This document shows positions 18,673 through 27,006 of a DNA stretch of 64,000 nucleotides, piece by piece. The stretch comes from JADHLJ01 sp038118725. GTDB lineage: Bacteria; Pseudomonadota; Alphaproteobacteria; Thalassobaculales; Thalassobaculaceae. The stretch's first letter is position 1, and each line of letters begins with the position of its first letter. The DNA is taken from assembly GCA_038118725.1 (NCBI GenBank), contig JAYOIK010000016.1, positions 1 through 64,000 on the forward strand. Direction: 5' to 3'. The notes below the pieces were generated by a model, which was not told the DNA's origin, ran no database searches, and worked only from the letters and a program-made list of their open reading frames with translations. Position numbers and translations under genes: made by a program.

Positions 18673-19773
18673 TCAATTCAAGCCGGCCTTGCCCTCCAAG
18701 CCCTTGTGCGCCTGGCGGATATCATCAAGACCGGGAACGATTTCGGAGACAAGAAACTCCAGACGATCGGTGGGAGTCCCGTTCTTCCTCGGGAACCGGT
18801 TACGCCAACCAATCAACTTAACCGTGAGGCCACAAAGCATGGCCCCCATGCCGACATGTTGGGCCGTCACCGTCGCGCCGAACATCCGAAAGGTATCAGC
18901 GCCGACCTCGTCCCAGAACGTGTCAGCCAGCGCGTCGAAAGCCTGAAACCGTTGTTTCATGGCACGAGAGAACCGGCTGAAATCGTGATGGATGCCGTTC
19001 AGCATATCGATATTGGAACCGCTGTCCCGCACCAGGCTTGTATCACGAATCTCCTCCATCCAGCCTAGAAACTCCGGAACTTCCCTTGATATCTCCGCGA
19101 GGCATTTTCTGTAGTACGAAATCGACAGGAACACGTCGCCGTACTGCTTCACGAGCGCTGGAATCTCGGAAACAGCGATACCCAGGTCCCTGGCGAGGGT
19201 CTTCAACCGGCGCATCGCCGCGCGCTGGTCGGGGTTGGCGAGCAGGTGCATGATATCGCGGAGATCGCCGAGTTCGGTCTCGCCATCACCATAGATTCGC
19301 GCCAGAAGCGGACGGGTGAACTTGCCCATGAACTCCAGAAGTTCGCCGCGCTTGACCACCGACAACGTCAAGGCCCCGTGATCCTCGAACCCAATATCGA
19401 TCCGGCGTAACTCCGAACGTAGCGAGAAAACATCAAAGGATCGGAGACTTCCGACCGCCAGCAACATCTCCACGTCACGCTCAAGCTCCACGTCGGCGCG
19501 CGCGAAGTAGTCCGGCAGATCCTCCGGTCGGACTTGCCCACTTCCGGTTTCCGCGCCGCCGAACAGTTCCACTACCGACTCCAACCGCGCGTTCTTGATC
19601 ATCGTTGCCTTCGCCAATCCGACCGTTTTCAAGGGAAGGATCGAAAGAGGGAGGACATGCAACGCGTCCATAGCGGCGTCCATGTCCGGATCGAGATCAA
19701 TGGAAACCTCGGACCTGTTCCACCGTTTAAACGTTGGCTTGAGAGTTTCGGATCGCTCCTCGGCAAGATGCAT
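18673..19773 (-). CDS. Unrecognised conserved-looking protein, 366 aa
   Basis: I do not recognise a family. The start at ATG 19773 is well supported by GGAGAGG seven bases upstream; the frame is open to 19938 but the extra part looks non-coding. The sequence is acidic-helical and soluble, with no signal peptide. It has an internal helical stretch (ELGDLRDIMHLLANPDQ) and a later segment rich in aromatic residues. A short hydrophobic segment near the C-terminus (VGMGAMLCGLTVKLIG) is the only possible membrane-active part. It is divergent from the luciferase-like gene at 19953. Its length and good ribosome site argue for a real protein; function is unknown. Confidence 0.7.
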   Translation of the reverse strand: MHLAEERSETLKPTFKRWNRSEVSIDLDPDMDAAMDALHVLPLSILPLKTVGLAKATMIKNARLESVVELFGGAETGSGQVRPEDLPDYFARADVELERDVEMLLAVGSLRSFDVFSLRSELRRIDIGFEDHGALTLSVVKRGELLEFMGKFTRPLLARIYGDGETELGDLRDIMHLLANPDQRAAMRRLKTLARDLGIAVSEIPALVKQYGDVFLSISYYRKCLAEISREVPEFLGWMEEIRDTSLVRDSGSNIDMLNGIHHDFSRFSRAMKQRFQAFDALADTFWDEVGADTFRMFGATVTAQHVGMGAMLCGLTVKLIGWRNRFPRKNGTPTDRLEFLVSEIVPGLDDIRQAHKGLEGKAGLN

Positions 19774-19952
19774 GATTGGCCTCTCCGTTCTGGTGATTGC
19801 CCGCGCCATGGCGACGCAAGGCGCGGACCAGAAAACCGAAATCGCGGTGAGAATCCGCACATGCCAATCCAGCGGTTGTCGAAGACGCTTTTCGCGGCCA
19901 TGCTGGCCCTTGATGTCGACGCGCCGTCGAGCCCGCATGATCGGAGAGTGTT

Positions 19953-20768
19953 ATGAGACTAGGTGTCAGCCTTAACCTGGAAGGGCCGGACGTTGTCGGC
20001 GGCGACGCCTATGCCCAGGGCTTCGCGACGGCGGAACGCGTGGGTTTCGAGAGCCTCTGGTTCTTCGACACAATCGGGCGCGGCCGATTTCGCCCGGACC
20101 CGATCAGCGCGCTGTCCGCGGCGGCGGCGGTCACCCAATCCGTGGAGTTGGGGACCTGCATTCTCCAGGTGCCCTTGCGCCATCCGGTCGAACTCGCCCA
20201 CCGCGTGCTCAGCGCCCACTACATCAGCGGCGGTCGGCTCCGCCTTGGTGTCGGCGCGGGCTCGACCAAGGCGGATTTCGACGCCGTCGAGGGCGACTAC
20301 GAGACCCGATTCAAGCAACTGACCAATGCCCTCCCCAGAATGCAGGCGCTGTGGCGCGGCGAGGCCGTGGGCGCCGCCGACCTCACGCCTTGGGAAGCGA
20401 CCAAGGGCGGTCCGCCGATCCTGATCGGAAGCTGGGCCGGTAGCCGATGGATACCGATCGCCGCGAAACAATATGACGGTTGGATCGCGTCGGCGCATTT
20501 CACCAATTTCGCGACCCTCAAGGACGGTGTGGAACGATATCGGATCGAGGGTGGCTCCCGCGCGGTGGCGACCAATATCCCGGTTGATCTGAACGCCGGT
20601 TCCCGGCCGCTATCGGAGGAGGATCACCTGGACCTGCGATGCTCTCCCGACGAAGCGAGCGACCGGCTGCGGATGCTCGAGGATGCCGGTTTCGACGACG
20701 CGGTCGTCACGGTAACCGACTTCAGCGAGGATCACATGGCGAAGGTACGGGCGCTTTTCGCGAGATAG
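19953..20768 (+). CDS. LLM-class flavin-dependent oxidoreductase, short form
   Basis: Second luciferase-like protein, 271 aa, closer to the F420-dependent or MSMEG-type short members. It has FESLWFFDT, the ELGTCILQVPLRHP segment, and GGRLRLGVGAGSTKADFDAV, which forms part of the flavin/F420 phosphate site in the family. A GGAGAG ribosome site precedes ATG 19953. It may share a transcript with the BenE transporter 48 bases downstream. Cofactor (FMN or F420) and substrate are not decidable from sequence alone. Confidence 0.83.
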   Translation: MRLGVSLNLEGPDVVGGDAYAQGFATAERVGFESLWFFDTIGRGRFRPDPISALSAAAAVTQSVELGTCILQVPLRHPVELAHRVLSAHYISGGRLRLGVGAGSTKADFDAVEGDYETRFKQLTNALPRMQALWRGEAVGAADLTPWEATKGGPPILIGSWAGSRWIPIAAKQYDGWIASAHFTNFATLKDGVERYRIEGGSRAVATNIPVDLNAGSRPLSEEDHLDLRCSPDEASDRLRMLEDAGFDDAVVTVTDFSEDHMAKVRALFAR

Positions 20769-20816
20769 GTCGGTACTCCCGACCCATCGCGACCCGCCAC
20801 CAACCCGGCTAAAGAC

Positions 20817-22034
20817 GTGGTTCTAGAACGCCCTTCGCCGCTGCCACGCGGTTTTCCGACCTTCCGGCAAGCGCTGGATCGCCAGACCATCACCGCCGGC
20901 GCGGTGGCGATGCTGTTCGCGACCACGGGCCCGCTGGCGCTCCTGTTGACGGTCGCGCGCGCCGCTGAGCTCTCGACCGGTGAGGTCATCGGCTGGATCT
21001 TCGCCGGCTACGCGGTCGGCGGGGTGCTGAGCATCGTGTTCAGCTATGTCTATCGCCAACCCATCGGCCTGGCCTGGTCGATCCCCGGCACGGCGATGCT
21101 GCTGGCGGCGGTCGACCATCTTTCCTTCGCCGAGGTGGTGGGCGCCTATCTGGTCTGCGGGATCATCATGACCTTTCTCGGCCTCTCGGGCTGGATCGGC
21201 TGGCTGACGGAGCGCATCCCGGTGCCCGTCGTCATGGGGATGGTGGCCGGGGTGTTCCTTCCCATCGGGCTCGGCATGGTCACCAGTTTCGCCGACGCGC
21301 CGGTTATCGCCGGCGCCACCGTCGCGGGCTTCATCGTCGTCGCGGCCTTGCCGTCGATCTCGCAACGATTCCCACCGATGCTGGGCGCGCTTTTCGCCGG
21401 CGCGGCGGCCGTCGCCCTTACCGGAACCTTCGACGGCGGCGAGCTCGGCGGTGAATGGATCGCCCGCCCGGAGATACGCGCCGTGACCTTCAGTATCGCC
21501 GGCATGGTCGAGCTGGTGCCGCCGTTGCTGATCTCGGTGATCGCGATCCAGAATCTCCAGGGTTTCGCGGTCCTGGGCCAAGCCGGACACAAGCCCCCCG
21601 TCAACGCGCTGACCGTTGCCTGCGGATATGGCTCACTTGCCGCCGGCGCTCTAGGCTCGGTGCCGACCTGCGTCACCGGCCCGGTCAACGCGATTCTCGT
21701 GGGCGCGAGGCCACCGGCGGCCCGTTGGGCGGGCGGCATCGTCTTCGGGGTTCTGATCGGCTTGTTTGGACTGTTCGCGCCGCTCACCACCGCCGTCGCC
21801 TCGGGCCTGCCGCTGGCGTTTATCGCGGTTCTCGGAGGGCTCGCCATGCTGCCGATCCTGAACAGCTCGTTCAGCGCCGCCTTCAGCGGCAAGGCGCCGA
21901 TGGGAGCCCTTGTGGCGTTTCTGGTGACCGTAAGCGATGTCCAGCTCTTCAATATCGGCGCCGCGTTCTGGGGCCTCGTGTTCGGCTATCTGGTCACATT
22001 GCTGATCGAACGCGCCACCGGCAAACAGTCCTAG
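20817..22034 (+). CDS. Benzoate/H+ symporter BenE family transporter
   Basis: Integral inner-membrane protein of the BenE family, related to nucleobase and sulfate carriers. The 405 aa are almost entirely hydrophobic, with 11-12 helices and the characteristic GSVPTCVTGPVNAIL loop (about 280-295). The start is GTG 20817 and has only a weak ribosome site; the next Met falls inside helix 1, so GTG is preferred. Family members import benzoate, but substrate range is poorly known and no benzoate-degradation gene is nearby. Some unrelated weak acid may be carried here. Confidence 0.85.
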   Translation: MVLERPSPLPRGFPTFRQALDRQTITAGAVAMLFATTGPLALLLTVARAAELSTGEVIGWIFAGYAVGGVLSIVFSYVYRQPIGLAWSIPGTAMLLAAVDHLSFAEVVGAYLVCGIIMTFLGLSGWIGWLTERIPVPVVMGMVAGVFLPIGLGMVTSFADAPVIAGATVAGFIVVAALPSISQRFPPMLGALFAGAAAVALTGTFDGGELGGEWIARPEIRAVTFSIAGMVELVPPLLISVIAIQNLQGFAVLGQAGHKPPVNALTVACGYGSLAAGALGSVPTCVTGPVNAILVGARPPAARWAGGIVFGVLIGLFGLFAPLTTAVASGLPLAFIAVLGGLAMLPILNSSFSAAFSGKAPMGALVAFLVTVSDVQLFNIGAAFWGLVFGYLVTLLIERATGKQS

Positions 22035-22112
22035 CCGCTCGACCACGCGCCCGCTTCCCCCGACCAGCCGGCTTGCCTAGGATGGAACCTGAAACCGAGG
22101 GGGAGCCCCGTC

Positions 22113-23480
22113 ATGGAAGCACGAGACGTCACCACCGCCGCCCAGGGCATGTCGCTGGTCTACGAACGCAATATCAGCCACGCCAAGGTCGCGGTTACCG
22201 ATCTCGACGGCGTGCTGCGCGGCAAGTACATGGCCCGCGACAAACTCAAATCGGCGTTTCAGTCGGGATTTGGGTTCTGCGACGTGATCCTGGGCTGGGA
22301 CTCCTATGATCAGCTCTATGACAACGTCACCTTCACGGGTTGGCATACCGGATATCCGGACGCCCAAGTGCGGATCGTGCCGGAGACCTGCCGCGACATT
22401 CCCTGGGAAGACAACATGGTTTTCTTCCTCGCCGAGTTCGACGGCGCGGCGGAAGCGCTTTGCCCGCGCGGCACCTTGCGCCGGGTGGCGGAGAAAGCCG
22501 CCGCCATGGGTTTCAGCGCCTCGGCGGCGGCGGAGTATGAGTTCTTCCTGTTCCAGGAAACACCGGAATCCGCCCGGGCCAAGAACTATCGCGACCTGAC
22601 CCCGCTCTCGCCGGGGTTCTTCGGCTATTCAATGATCCGCAACTCGGTTCACGCCGATTTCCACGCCGCCTTCCTGGAAATGTGCGAGCAGATGGACTTC
22701 CCCATCGAGGGCTATCACACCGAGACCGGCCCCGGCGTGATGGAAGCCGCGATCAGGGTCGACGACATCATGGCGGCGGCGGACAAGGCGATCCTGTTCA
22801 AGACCTTCGCCAAGATCTTCGCCCAGCGCAACGATCTGATGGCCACCTTCATGGCGAAATGGTCGATGGACTGGCCCGGGCAATCCGGGCATCTGCATCT
22901 CTCGCTGAACAACTCGGACGGCGGCTCCGCGTTCCACGATCCCGCAAAGGAGCATGGGATGAGTGACGTGATGCGCTGGTTCGTCGGCGGTCAACAGACC
23001 CTGATGCCGGAGTTGCTGGCCATGGTCGCGCCGACGGTAAACTCCTATACCCGAATGATCCCCGGTTTTTGGGCGCCGACGGAATCCACCTGGGGGGTAG
23101 AGAACCGCACCTGCGCGCTCAGGGTAATCCCCGGTTCCGCAAAGTCCCAGCGGGCCGAGTACCGGGTCGCGGCGGCGGACGCGAACCCCTATCTCGCGCT
23201 GGCGGCCGCGCTCGGCTCCGGCCTCTGGGGCATCGAGAACAAGGTCGAGCCGACGGCGCCGGTGGTTGGCAACGCCTATGACAAAAGCTTCCCACGCCGC
23301 CTCGACCTGCCGCGCACGCTCTGGGACGCGGCCCAGCGGCTCAAGAAATCCAAGCCGGCCCGCGCTCTGTTCGGCGATGCCTTCGTCGATCACTACGCCG
23401 CGACCCGGGAGTGGGAGGAGCGCGAGTTCCGCCGTCACGTGACGGACTGGGAGATGGAGCGGTATTTCGAGATCATTTGA
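22113..23480 (+). CDS. Glutamine synthetase family ligase (PuuA/GlnA-like)
   Basis: ATP-dependent glutamate-amine ligase fold, 455 aa. Metal- and ATP-site motifs are present: AAAEYEFFLF, GHLHLSL, ENRTCALRV and DANPYLALAAAL. The adenylylation loop of true GlnA is absent. By pattern it is nearer to gamma-glutamylpolyamine synthetases than to GlnA, so it may ligate glutamate to a polyamine or other amine. A GGGGGAG-type ribosome site precedes ATG 22113. It differs from the second ligase of the window (gmaS at 27007). A DadA/PuuB-like oxidase at 53793 could be a pathway partner, but it is 30 kb away. Confidence 0.83.
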   Translation: MEARDVTTAAQGMSLVYERNISHAKVAVTDLDGVLRGKYMARDKLKSAFQSGFGFCDVILGWDSYDQLYDNVTFTGWHTGYPDAQVRIVPETCRDIPWEDNMVFFLAEFDGAAEALCPRGTLRRVAEKAAAMGFSASAAAEYEFFLFQETPESARAKNYRDLTPLSPGFFGYSMIRNSVHADFHAAFLEMCEQMDFPIEGYHTETGPGVMEAAIRVDDIMAAADKAILFKTFAKIFAQRNDLMATFMAKWSMDWPGQSGHLHLSLNNSDGGSAFHDPAKEHGMSDVMRWFVGGQQTLMPELLAMVAPTVNSYTRMIPGFWAPTESTWGVENRTCALRVIPGSAKSQRAEYRVAAADANPYLALAAALGSGLWGIENKVEPTAPVVGNAYDKSFPRRLDLPRTLWDAAQRLKKSKPARALFGDAFVDHYAATREWEEREFRRHVTDWEMERYFEII

Positions 23481-23522
23481 GGGTTTCTTTGACGACATAG
23501 TCGTCCGCGAAGCATTACACCC

Positions 23523-23673
23523 TCGTCATCCCGCGCTTAACGCGGGATCCACGCCTGAAACCTCCACACGTGACGAAAAACTCGATCAATCGTACCGAAC
23601 GACAGGAATGATCGACCAACAAACATACTGAAAGGCCTCGGGCGTGGGTCCCGCATCAGGTGCGGGACGACGG
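23523..23673. repeat. CGTCATCCCG-type intergenic repeat with inverted ends
   Basis: About 150 bp fills most of the 216-bp gap between two convergent genes. The left end has a perfect palindrome ATCCCGCGCTTAACGCGGGAT (21 positions, 23528-23548) and the right end GTCCCGCATCAGGTGCGGGAC (23648-23668). The flanking sequences, CACGCCTGAAA on the left and its near complement CGGGCGTGG on the right, make the whole element an inverted repeat. A related element is at 31571-31739. It may double as a bidirectional terminator. Confidence 0.85.
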
Positions 23674-23696
23674 ATACCCTCAATCAGGTCACCCCC

Positions 23697-25091
23697 TTAA
23701 ACCCAAACCGGCTCGTTATGCCCGACCGGCACGGGGCCGCTGTCCCAGCGCGCCGGGGTTTCCGACAGGATCTCCGGCGATTTCACATGACTGACCTTGC
23801 CGTAGGGCGAGTCATGCACCTCCAGCAGATCGGTGATCTCGTGTTCCTTTGGCTTGGTGAGGTGCAGCCCCTCCATGCGCCCGAGGCCGTCAATCCAGCG
23901 CCCGGTCTGGGCAAGCGAGACCCGAACCATCCAGGAACCGCCCTCCTCGGCCCGGCGCTTCAGGGCCATAATGGCGCCGAAGGCCGCGAGATAGCCGGTG
24001 CCGTGATCCAGCGCCTGGCATGGCAATGGATGCGGCTGTCCGGTACCGGCTGCCAGCATACCCTCGTGACAGATCCCGCTGGCGCTCTGGGTGAGGCTAT
24101 CGAAGCCACGCCAGCTGCTCCACGGCCCCTCGTGACCATAGGCGGATAGGGTCACGTAAACGATGCCGGGGCGCAAAGCCGCCAGATCCTCGGGCCCGAA
24201 ACCGAAACCCGAGATCGTCCCGGGCCGGTATCCCTGGGCGAAGACATCCGCGTCTCGCGCCAAACCCCGCAAGGTCTCGCGATCACCTTCCTCGCGCAAG
24301 TCGATGAAGGCGGAGCGCTTGCCGAGCCCGGTATCCATGGCCAGCGGCACCAGCACCGGCAGATGGCGGGCGCCGATGCGCATCACCTGAGCCCCATGCG
24401 ACGCCATCGTGCGCCCGCAGACCGGCCCGGCGAGCACCTTGGTGAGATCCAGCATCTTGATTCCGGAGAGCGGTCTGTCCCCACCCTCGGGCAGGGGTTC
24501 CGGCGGCGCGTCGCCGATCTTGACGATTTCCAACAGCGGGAGCTGGGCCACCGCTTGCGCTTGGGGATGCGCCGCCCATTCCTCGGGCGATCGGATCAGG
24601 GCGACGCAAAGCTTGTCCTCGCGGCACCGGGTCTCCAGCGCCTGACCGTCCCATTGGGCGACCGCGGCCGTCACCTGTGCCCGGTCATCCTGACAGCCCA
24701 GCACCTTCAGAACGCCGGCGCGCAGATGGGGATACTGGCAATGCAACTGGATCCAGCGGTCGTCCCGGGTTTGGTAGTAACCGGATACGTCGGCCCAATG
24801 TTCCTCGCGGGGCTTGCCGACGATATGGGTGTAGAGCTCGCTTCGGAAGGAAACGGCGGCGTCCCACATGGCCAGCGAGACCTTCTGACGCCGACCGGTG
24901 CGCGCCCGCCACAGCTCCGCCGCCGCCAGCGACGCCGCCCCGATGGTGGCCTGAGCCGCCACGCCTACCCGAAAGATCGACGGCAGCGACGGCTCCTCGC
25001 CGGTAAGCGTGATATCGTTCAGGGCCTCCTCTTCGCCGCCCGCGAGCGTCCAGATATCGGTGAGCGCGTCCATTCCACTGGGTGCCGTCAT
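23697..25091 (-). CDS. CaiB/BaiF CoA-transferase with permuted domain order
   Basis: 464-aa class III CoA-transferase homologue in an unusual order. Residues about 40-200 resemble the second half of ordinary members (AASLAAAELWRARTGR, then a VSLAMWDAAV strand). The usual N-terminal signature (LSGIKMLDLTKVLAGP) only begins near residue 207, and the catalytic Asp region follows (RGFDSLTQS). This arrangement recurs in proteobacterial CoA-transferase-like proteins, but the reaction is not established for them. It starts 11 bases after the ectoine hydrolase stop and is probably cotranscribed with it. Confidence 0.8.
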   Translation of the reverse strand: MTAPSGMDALTDIWTLAGGEEEALNDITLTGEEPSLPSIFRVGVAAQATIGAASLAAAELWRARTGRRQKVSLAMWDAAVSFRSELYTHIVGKPREEHWADVSGYYQTRDDRWIQLHCQYPHLRAGVLKVLGCQDDRAQVTAAVAQWDGQALETRCREDKLCVALIRSPEEWAAHPQAQAVAQLPLLEIVKIGDAPPEPLPEGGDRPLSGIKMLDLTKVLAGPVCGRTMASHGAQVMRIGARHLPVLVPLAMDTGLGKRSAFIDLREEGDRETLRGLARDADVFAQGYRPGTISGFGFGPEDLAALRPGIVYVTLSAYGHEGPWSSWRGFDSLTQSASGICHEGMLAAGTGQPHPLPCQALDHGTGYLAAFGAIMALKRRAEEGGSWMVRVSLAQTGRWIDGLGRMEGLHLTKPKEHEITDLLEVHDSPYGKVSHVKSPEILSETPARWDSGPVPVGHNEPVWV

Positions 25092-25102
25092 CTCGTTTTC
25101 CC

Positions 25103-26284
25103 CTAGTCCCTAACCAACAATCCTCGCGGCACATCCGCCAGACACTCATGCCCGCCGGGTGTGATCACGAAGCTCTCGGTGATTTCCAACCCCCAATCCT
25201 TCATCCACAAACCGGTCATGAAGTGAAAGGTCATGCCGGGCTTGAGCTCGGTCCTGTCGCCAGGCCGAAGCGACATGGTCCGCTCGCCCCAGTCCGGGGG
25301 ATAGGAAAGGCCGATGGAATAACCCGTGCGATTATCCTTGACGATGCCATGGCGCGCCAGCACCGCGAAGAAGGCGTTGGCGACATCCTCGCAGGTCTTG
25401 CCCGGCGCCGCCGCCTCGAGCCCCGCGTCCATGCCTTCCAGAACCGCTTTCTCGGCATCCAGGATCGTGTCGGTCGGCTTGCCCAGAAACGCGGTCCGTG
25501 AAAGTGGGCAGTGATAGCGGCGATGCACCCCGGCGATTTCGAAGAAAGTCGCCTCGCCCCGCTTCATCGGCTTGTCGTCCCAGGTCAGGTGTGGCGCCGA
25601 GGCGTCGGCGCCCGAGGGCAGCAGCGGCACGATCGCCGGATAGTCCCCACCATGACCATCGGCGCCGCGCAGACTGGCGTCCTGGATCTCGGCAACCAGG
25701 TCGCATTTGCGCATCCCGGGCTCGATCCTGGCGGCGATCCGCTCGTGCATCGCCTCGGCCACCCGGGCGGCCCGGCGCATGTATACTAGCTCCTGGTCGG
25801 ACTTCACCGCCCGGCACCAATTCACCAGCCCCGTCGTATCCTTGAAGACGGCGTTCGGCAGACCCGCGACGAGCGACGCATGGGCCTTGGCGGAATACCA
25901 GTAATTGTCCATCTCGACGCCTATCGCCTTGGCGCCCCAGCCCCGGTCGGCAAGGGTAGAGGCCAGTAGATCCATCGGGTGCCGTTCGGTCGACTGCACA
26001 TAGATATCGGGATAGCCGATGATGTTGGCCTCGGCAATATAGGCGGTTCGGAGCGCGCCGTTGGCGTCCTGGCTCCGGCCATACCAGATCGGCTCGCCGG
26101 AAGGCGGAACGACGACGCATTGATGGACATAGAAGGACCAGCCGTCATAGCCGGTGAGCCAGGCCATGTTCGAGGGGTCGGACAGGATCAGCATCTCGAC
26201 CCCGGCCTCCTCCATGGAGGCACGGACCTTAGCTAGGCGGTCAGCGTATTCGTCGCGGGTGAAATTGAGTTCTACATCCGGCAT
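25103..26284 (-). CDS. doeA: Ectoine hydrolase (DoeA/EutD), M24 creatinase-like fold
   Basis: Pita-bread-fold hydrolase that opens the ectoine ring to N-acetyl-diaminobutyrate. The N-terminal half carries long stretches typical of DoeA/EutD (SNMAWLTGYDGWSFYVHQ, YVQSTERHPMD), as does the C-terminal half (GLSYPPDWGERTMSLRPGD). The metal ligands of aminopeptidase P are missing: the DxxxxxxxxxxD strand reads FEIAGVHRRYHCPL and later His/Glu positions are also replaced. This fits the metal-free catalysis of ectoine hydrolase and creatinase. E249 sits where the family's key glutamate is expected. I prefer ATG 26284 to TTG 26296. The usual partners doeB, the ectoine transporter and EnuR are not in the window. 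Confidence 0.82.
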   Translation of the reverse strand: MPDVELNFTRDEYADRLAKVRASMEEAGVEMLILSDPSNMAWLTGYDGWSFYVHQCVVVPPSGEPIWYGRSQDANGALRTAYIAEANIIGYPDIYVQSTERHPMDLLASTLADRGWGAKAIGVEMDNYWYSAKAHASLVAGLPNAVFKDTTGLVNWCRAVKSDQELVYMRRAARVAEAMHERIAARIEPGMRKCDLVAEIQDASLRGADGHGGDYPAIVPLLPSGADASAPHLTWDDKPMKRGEATFFEIAGVHRRYHCPLSRTAFLGKPTDTILDAEKAVLEGMDAGLEAAAPGKTCEDVANAFFAVLARHGIVKDNRTGYSIGLSYPPDWGERTMSLRPGDRTELKPGMTFHFMTGLWMKDWGLEITESFVITPGGHECLADVPRGLLVRD

Positions 26285-26346
26285 CTCGGCGTCCAACTAT
26301 TCATGGAACCAACGGCCCGTCTGAAAAGCAACAAGCCGCGCGAACA

Positions 26347-26382
26347 CGAAAACGCGGGCCATCCGTCACTGGAAGGCCCGCG
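26347..26382 (-). terminator. Rho-independent terminator after the cupin gene
   Basis: CGCGGGCC (26353-26360) pairs with GGCCCGCG (26375-26382) across a 14-base loop. On the minus strand the stem is followed by TTTTCGTGTT. It lies 20 bases after the cupin stop and would end the mgs-gmaS-cupin transcript. Confidence 0.65.
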
Positions 26383-26401
26383 CTGTTCTAGGGTGTTTGT
26401 T

Positions 26402-26809
26402 TTACTCGGCGGCTTCGGCGGGCGCGTCGACGATACGGGTCGCAAAATCCGCCGGCGAGACGATTTCCAGAACCTCGAAATCCTTGGAGCAGGCGATCTC
26501 GCGATGCGGAATGCCGGGGCGCTGGTTGATGCAGTCGCCCTTCTCGATACGACGGACACCCTCGCCCGCGTATTCGAACTCGGCCCATCCGTTCAGCACA
26601 TAGACGAATTGGAACTTGCAGTCATGGACGTGCCAGTGCTGGACATCGTCCTTCATTTCCTTGCCGTTCGCCTTGACGATATGCGCGACGTAATCGCCAT
26701 CGCTCGACTCTTTCCAGCCGAGGTCGCGATACTCGAAGATCTCCCGAAGGCCCGGGGTCCAATCGGCCTCGGAGGCTTTGTTATGCGAGAATTTCCAATT
26801 ATCGGTCAT
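26402..26809 (-). CDS. Cupin-domain protein, 135 aa
   Basis: Small single-domain cupin. Motif 1 is HWHVHDCKFQFVYVLNG with ligand histidines and a following glutamine in place of the usual glutamate. Motif 2 is PGIPHREI. ATG 26809 has a strong GGGAGG site. It follows gmaS on the same strand with a gap of 197 bases, and a terminator follows its stop, so it probably ends the N-methylglutamate operon. Similar small cupins occur beside methylamine and amino-acid genes, but a regulatory versus enzymatic role is not known. Confidence 0.8.
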   Translation of the reverse strand: MTDNWKFSHNKASEADWTPGLREIFEYRDLGWKESSDGDYVAHIVKANGKEMKDDVQHWHVHDCKFQFVYVLNGWAEFEYAGEGVRRIEKGDCINQRPGIPHREIACSKDFEVLEIVSPADFATRIVDAPAEAAE

Positions 26810-26844
26810 GATATCCTCCCTTTCAGGCGCACCGTTCGCGCGCG

Positions 26845-26955
26845 CTATTCTGGGTAAACTCTAGCATCGGGATCGGAAACGTCGAAGCCCAATCGCCGAA
26901 ACGGCGGCGGCATTGCATATTCGATGGCGCGATGCTCAAAATGTGGCCGAACCAC
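26845..26955 (-). CDS. Possible short ORF between gmaS and the cupin
   Basis: A 36-codon frame (GTG 26955 to TAG 26845) fills much of the 197-bp gap. Its translation is proteinlike (HFEHRAIEYAMPPPFRRLGF) and lies on the operon strand. There is no good ribosome site, and GC-rich DNA gives such frames by chance. It is listed only so that conservation can be tested. Confidence 0.2.
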   Translation of the reverse strand: MVRPHFEHRAIEYAMPPPFRRLGFDVSDPDARVYPE

Positions 26956-27006
26956 CTTGCCGTCATCCGGCGGCGGAGTAGGCGCTCGGCGCTTGGGTCA
27001 CCGGCC

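Noticed and set aside
25103..26284. Creatinase or Xaa-Pro aminopeptidase
   Set aside because: Metal ligands for the peptidase are missing and the diagnostic segments match ectoine hydrolase better than creatinase, although both share the fold.
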